DNA of 5,449 nucleotides from JBIQLO01 sp044464175. GTDB taxonomy: Bacteria > Planctomycetota > Phycisphaerae > Tepidisphaerales > Tepidisphaeraceae. Below are positions 5,422-5,449 of this stretch, piece after piece. The DNA is taken from positions 1-5,449 of the forward strand of contig JBIQLO010000243.1 of NCBI GenBank assembly GCA_044464175.1, given 5' to 3'. Below the pieces are notes generated by a model. It had not been told where the DNA came from, made no database searches, and was given only the letters and a program-made list of their open reading frames with translations. A program made the translations under genes and the position numbers. The stretch's first letter is position 1. Each line of letters begins with the position of its first letter.

Positions 5422-5449
5422 GAAATTCAAAATTCTTACTTCTTAATTC
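5422..5449. repeat. AT-rich heptad repeat running off the right edge
   Basis: Four consecutive 7-mers read GAAATTC, AAAATTC, TTACTTC and TTAATTC on the plus strand, consensus about NNANTTC (GAANTNN on the minus strand). The array reaches the last base, so its true length is unknown. Its AT-rich composition contrasts with the surrounding DNA. A 7-bp inverted repeat (TAAGAAT 5411-5417, ATTCTTA 5432-5438) overlaps it. Confidence 0.55.

Overview
The window carries five genes, all on the minus strand, so it reads right to left. The DNA is GC-rich and the plus strand is noticeably C-rich. The genes look bacterial. The short 7-nt and 9-nt periodic repeats next to genes resemble ones I associate with the Planctomycetes/Verrucomicrobia (PVC) group, but that is memory and inference. 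No rRNA, tRNA, CRISPR array or insertion sequence is visible.

Right block (5449 to 2841): a 211-base upstream region holds an AT-rich heptad repeat, a dyad-symmetric site (GTGTCA-N6-TGACAC) and a good sigma70-type promoter (TTGACA, 16 nt, GATACT) whose spacer contains a nine-G run. It drives a class I SAM-dependent methyltransferase (5238-4387) and, 54 bases on, a UDP-glucose/GDP-mannose dehydrogenase family enzyme (4332-2917) that has a clear Shine-Dalgarno sequence. A perfect hairpin lies just upstream of that ribosome binding site. The dehydrogenase ends inside a GC-rich heptad repeat, and a hairpin at 2841-2874 probably terminates this unit. The pair would suit nucleotide-sugar or glycan biosynthesis, but the methyltransferase substrate is not readable.

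Left block (2840 to 22): aguB (N-carbamoylputrescine amidase, 2748-1810), a small unrecognised protein with two predicted membrane segments (1621-1196), and aguA (agmatine deiminase, 1140-22). AguA converts agmatine to N-carbamoylputrescine and AguB converts that to putrescine, so the block encodes the two-step agmatine route to putrescine. Arginine decarboxylase, which would supply agmatine, is not in the window. The membrane protein between the two enzymes is the main unknown. A 188-base gap with a 9-nt periodic repeat separates it from aguB.

A recurring pattern is that short periodic repeats sit at or across gene 3' ends: in the last codons of aguA, 14 bases after the aguB stop, and across the dehydrogenase stop. 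The most interesting regulatory candidate is the G9 tract between -35 and -10 of the methyltransferase promoter, with two palindromic sites overlapping the same promoter.
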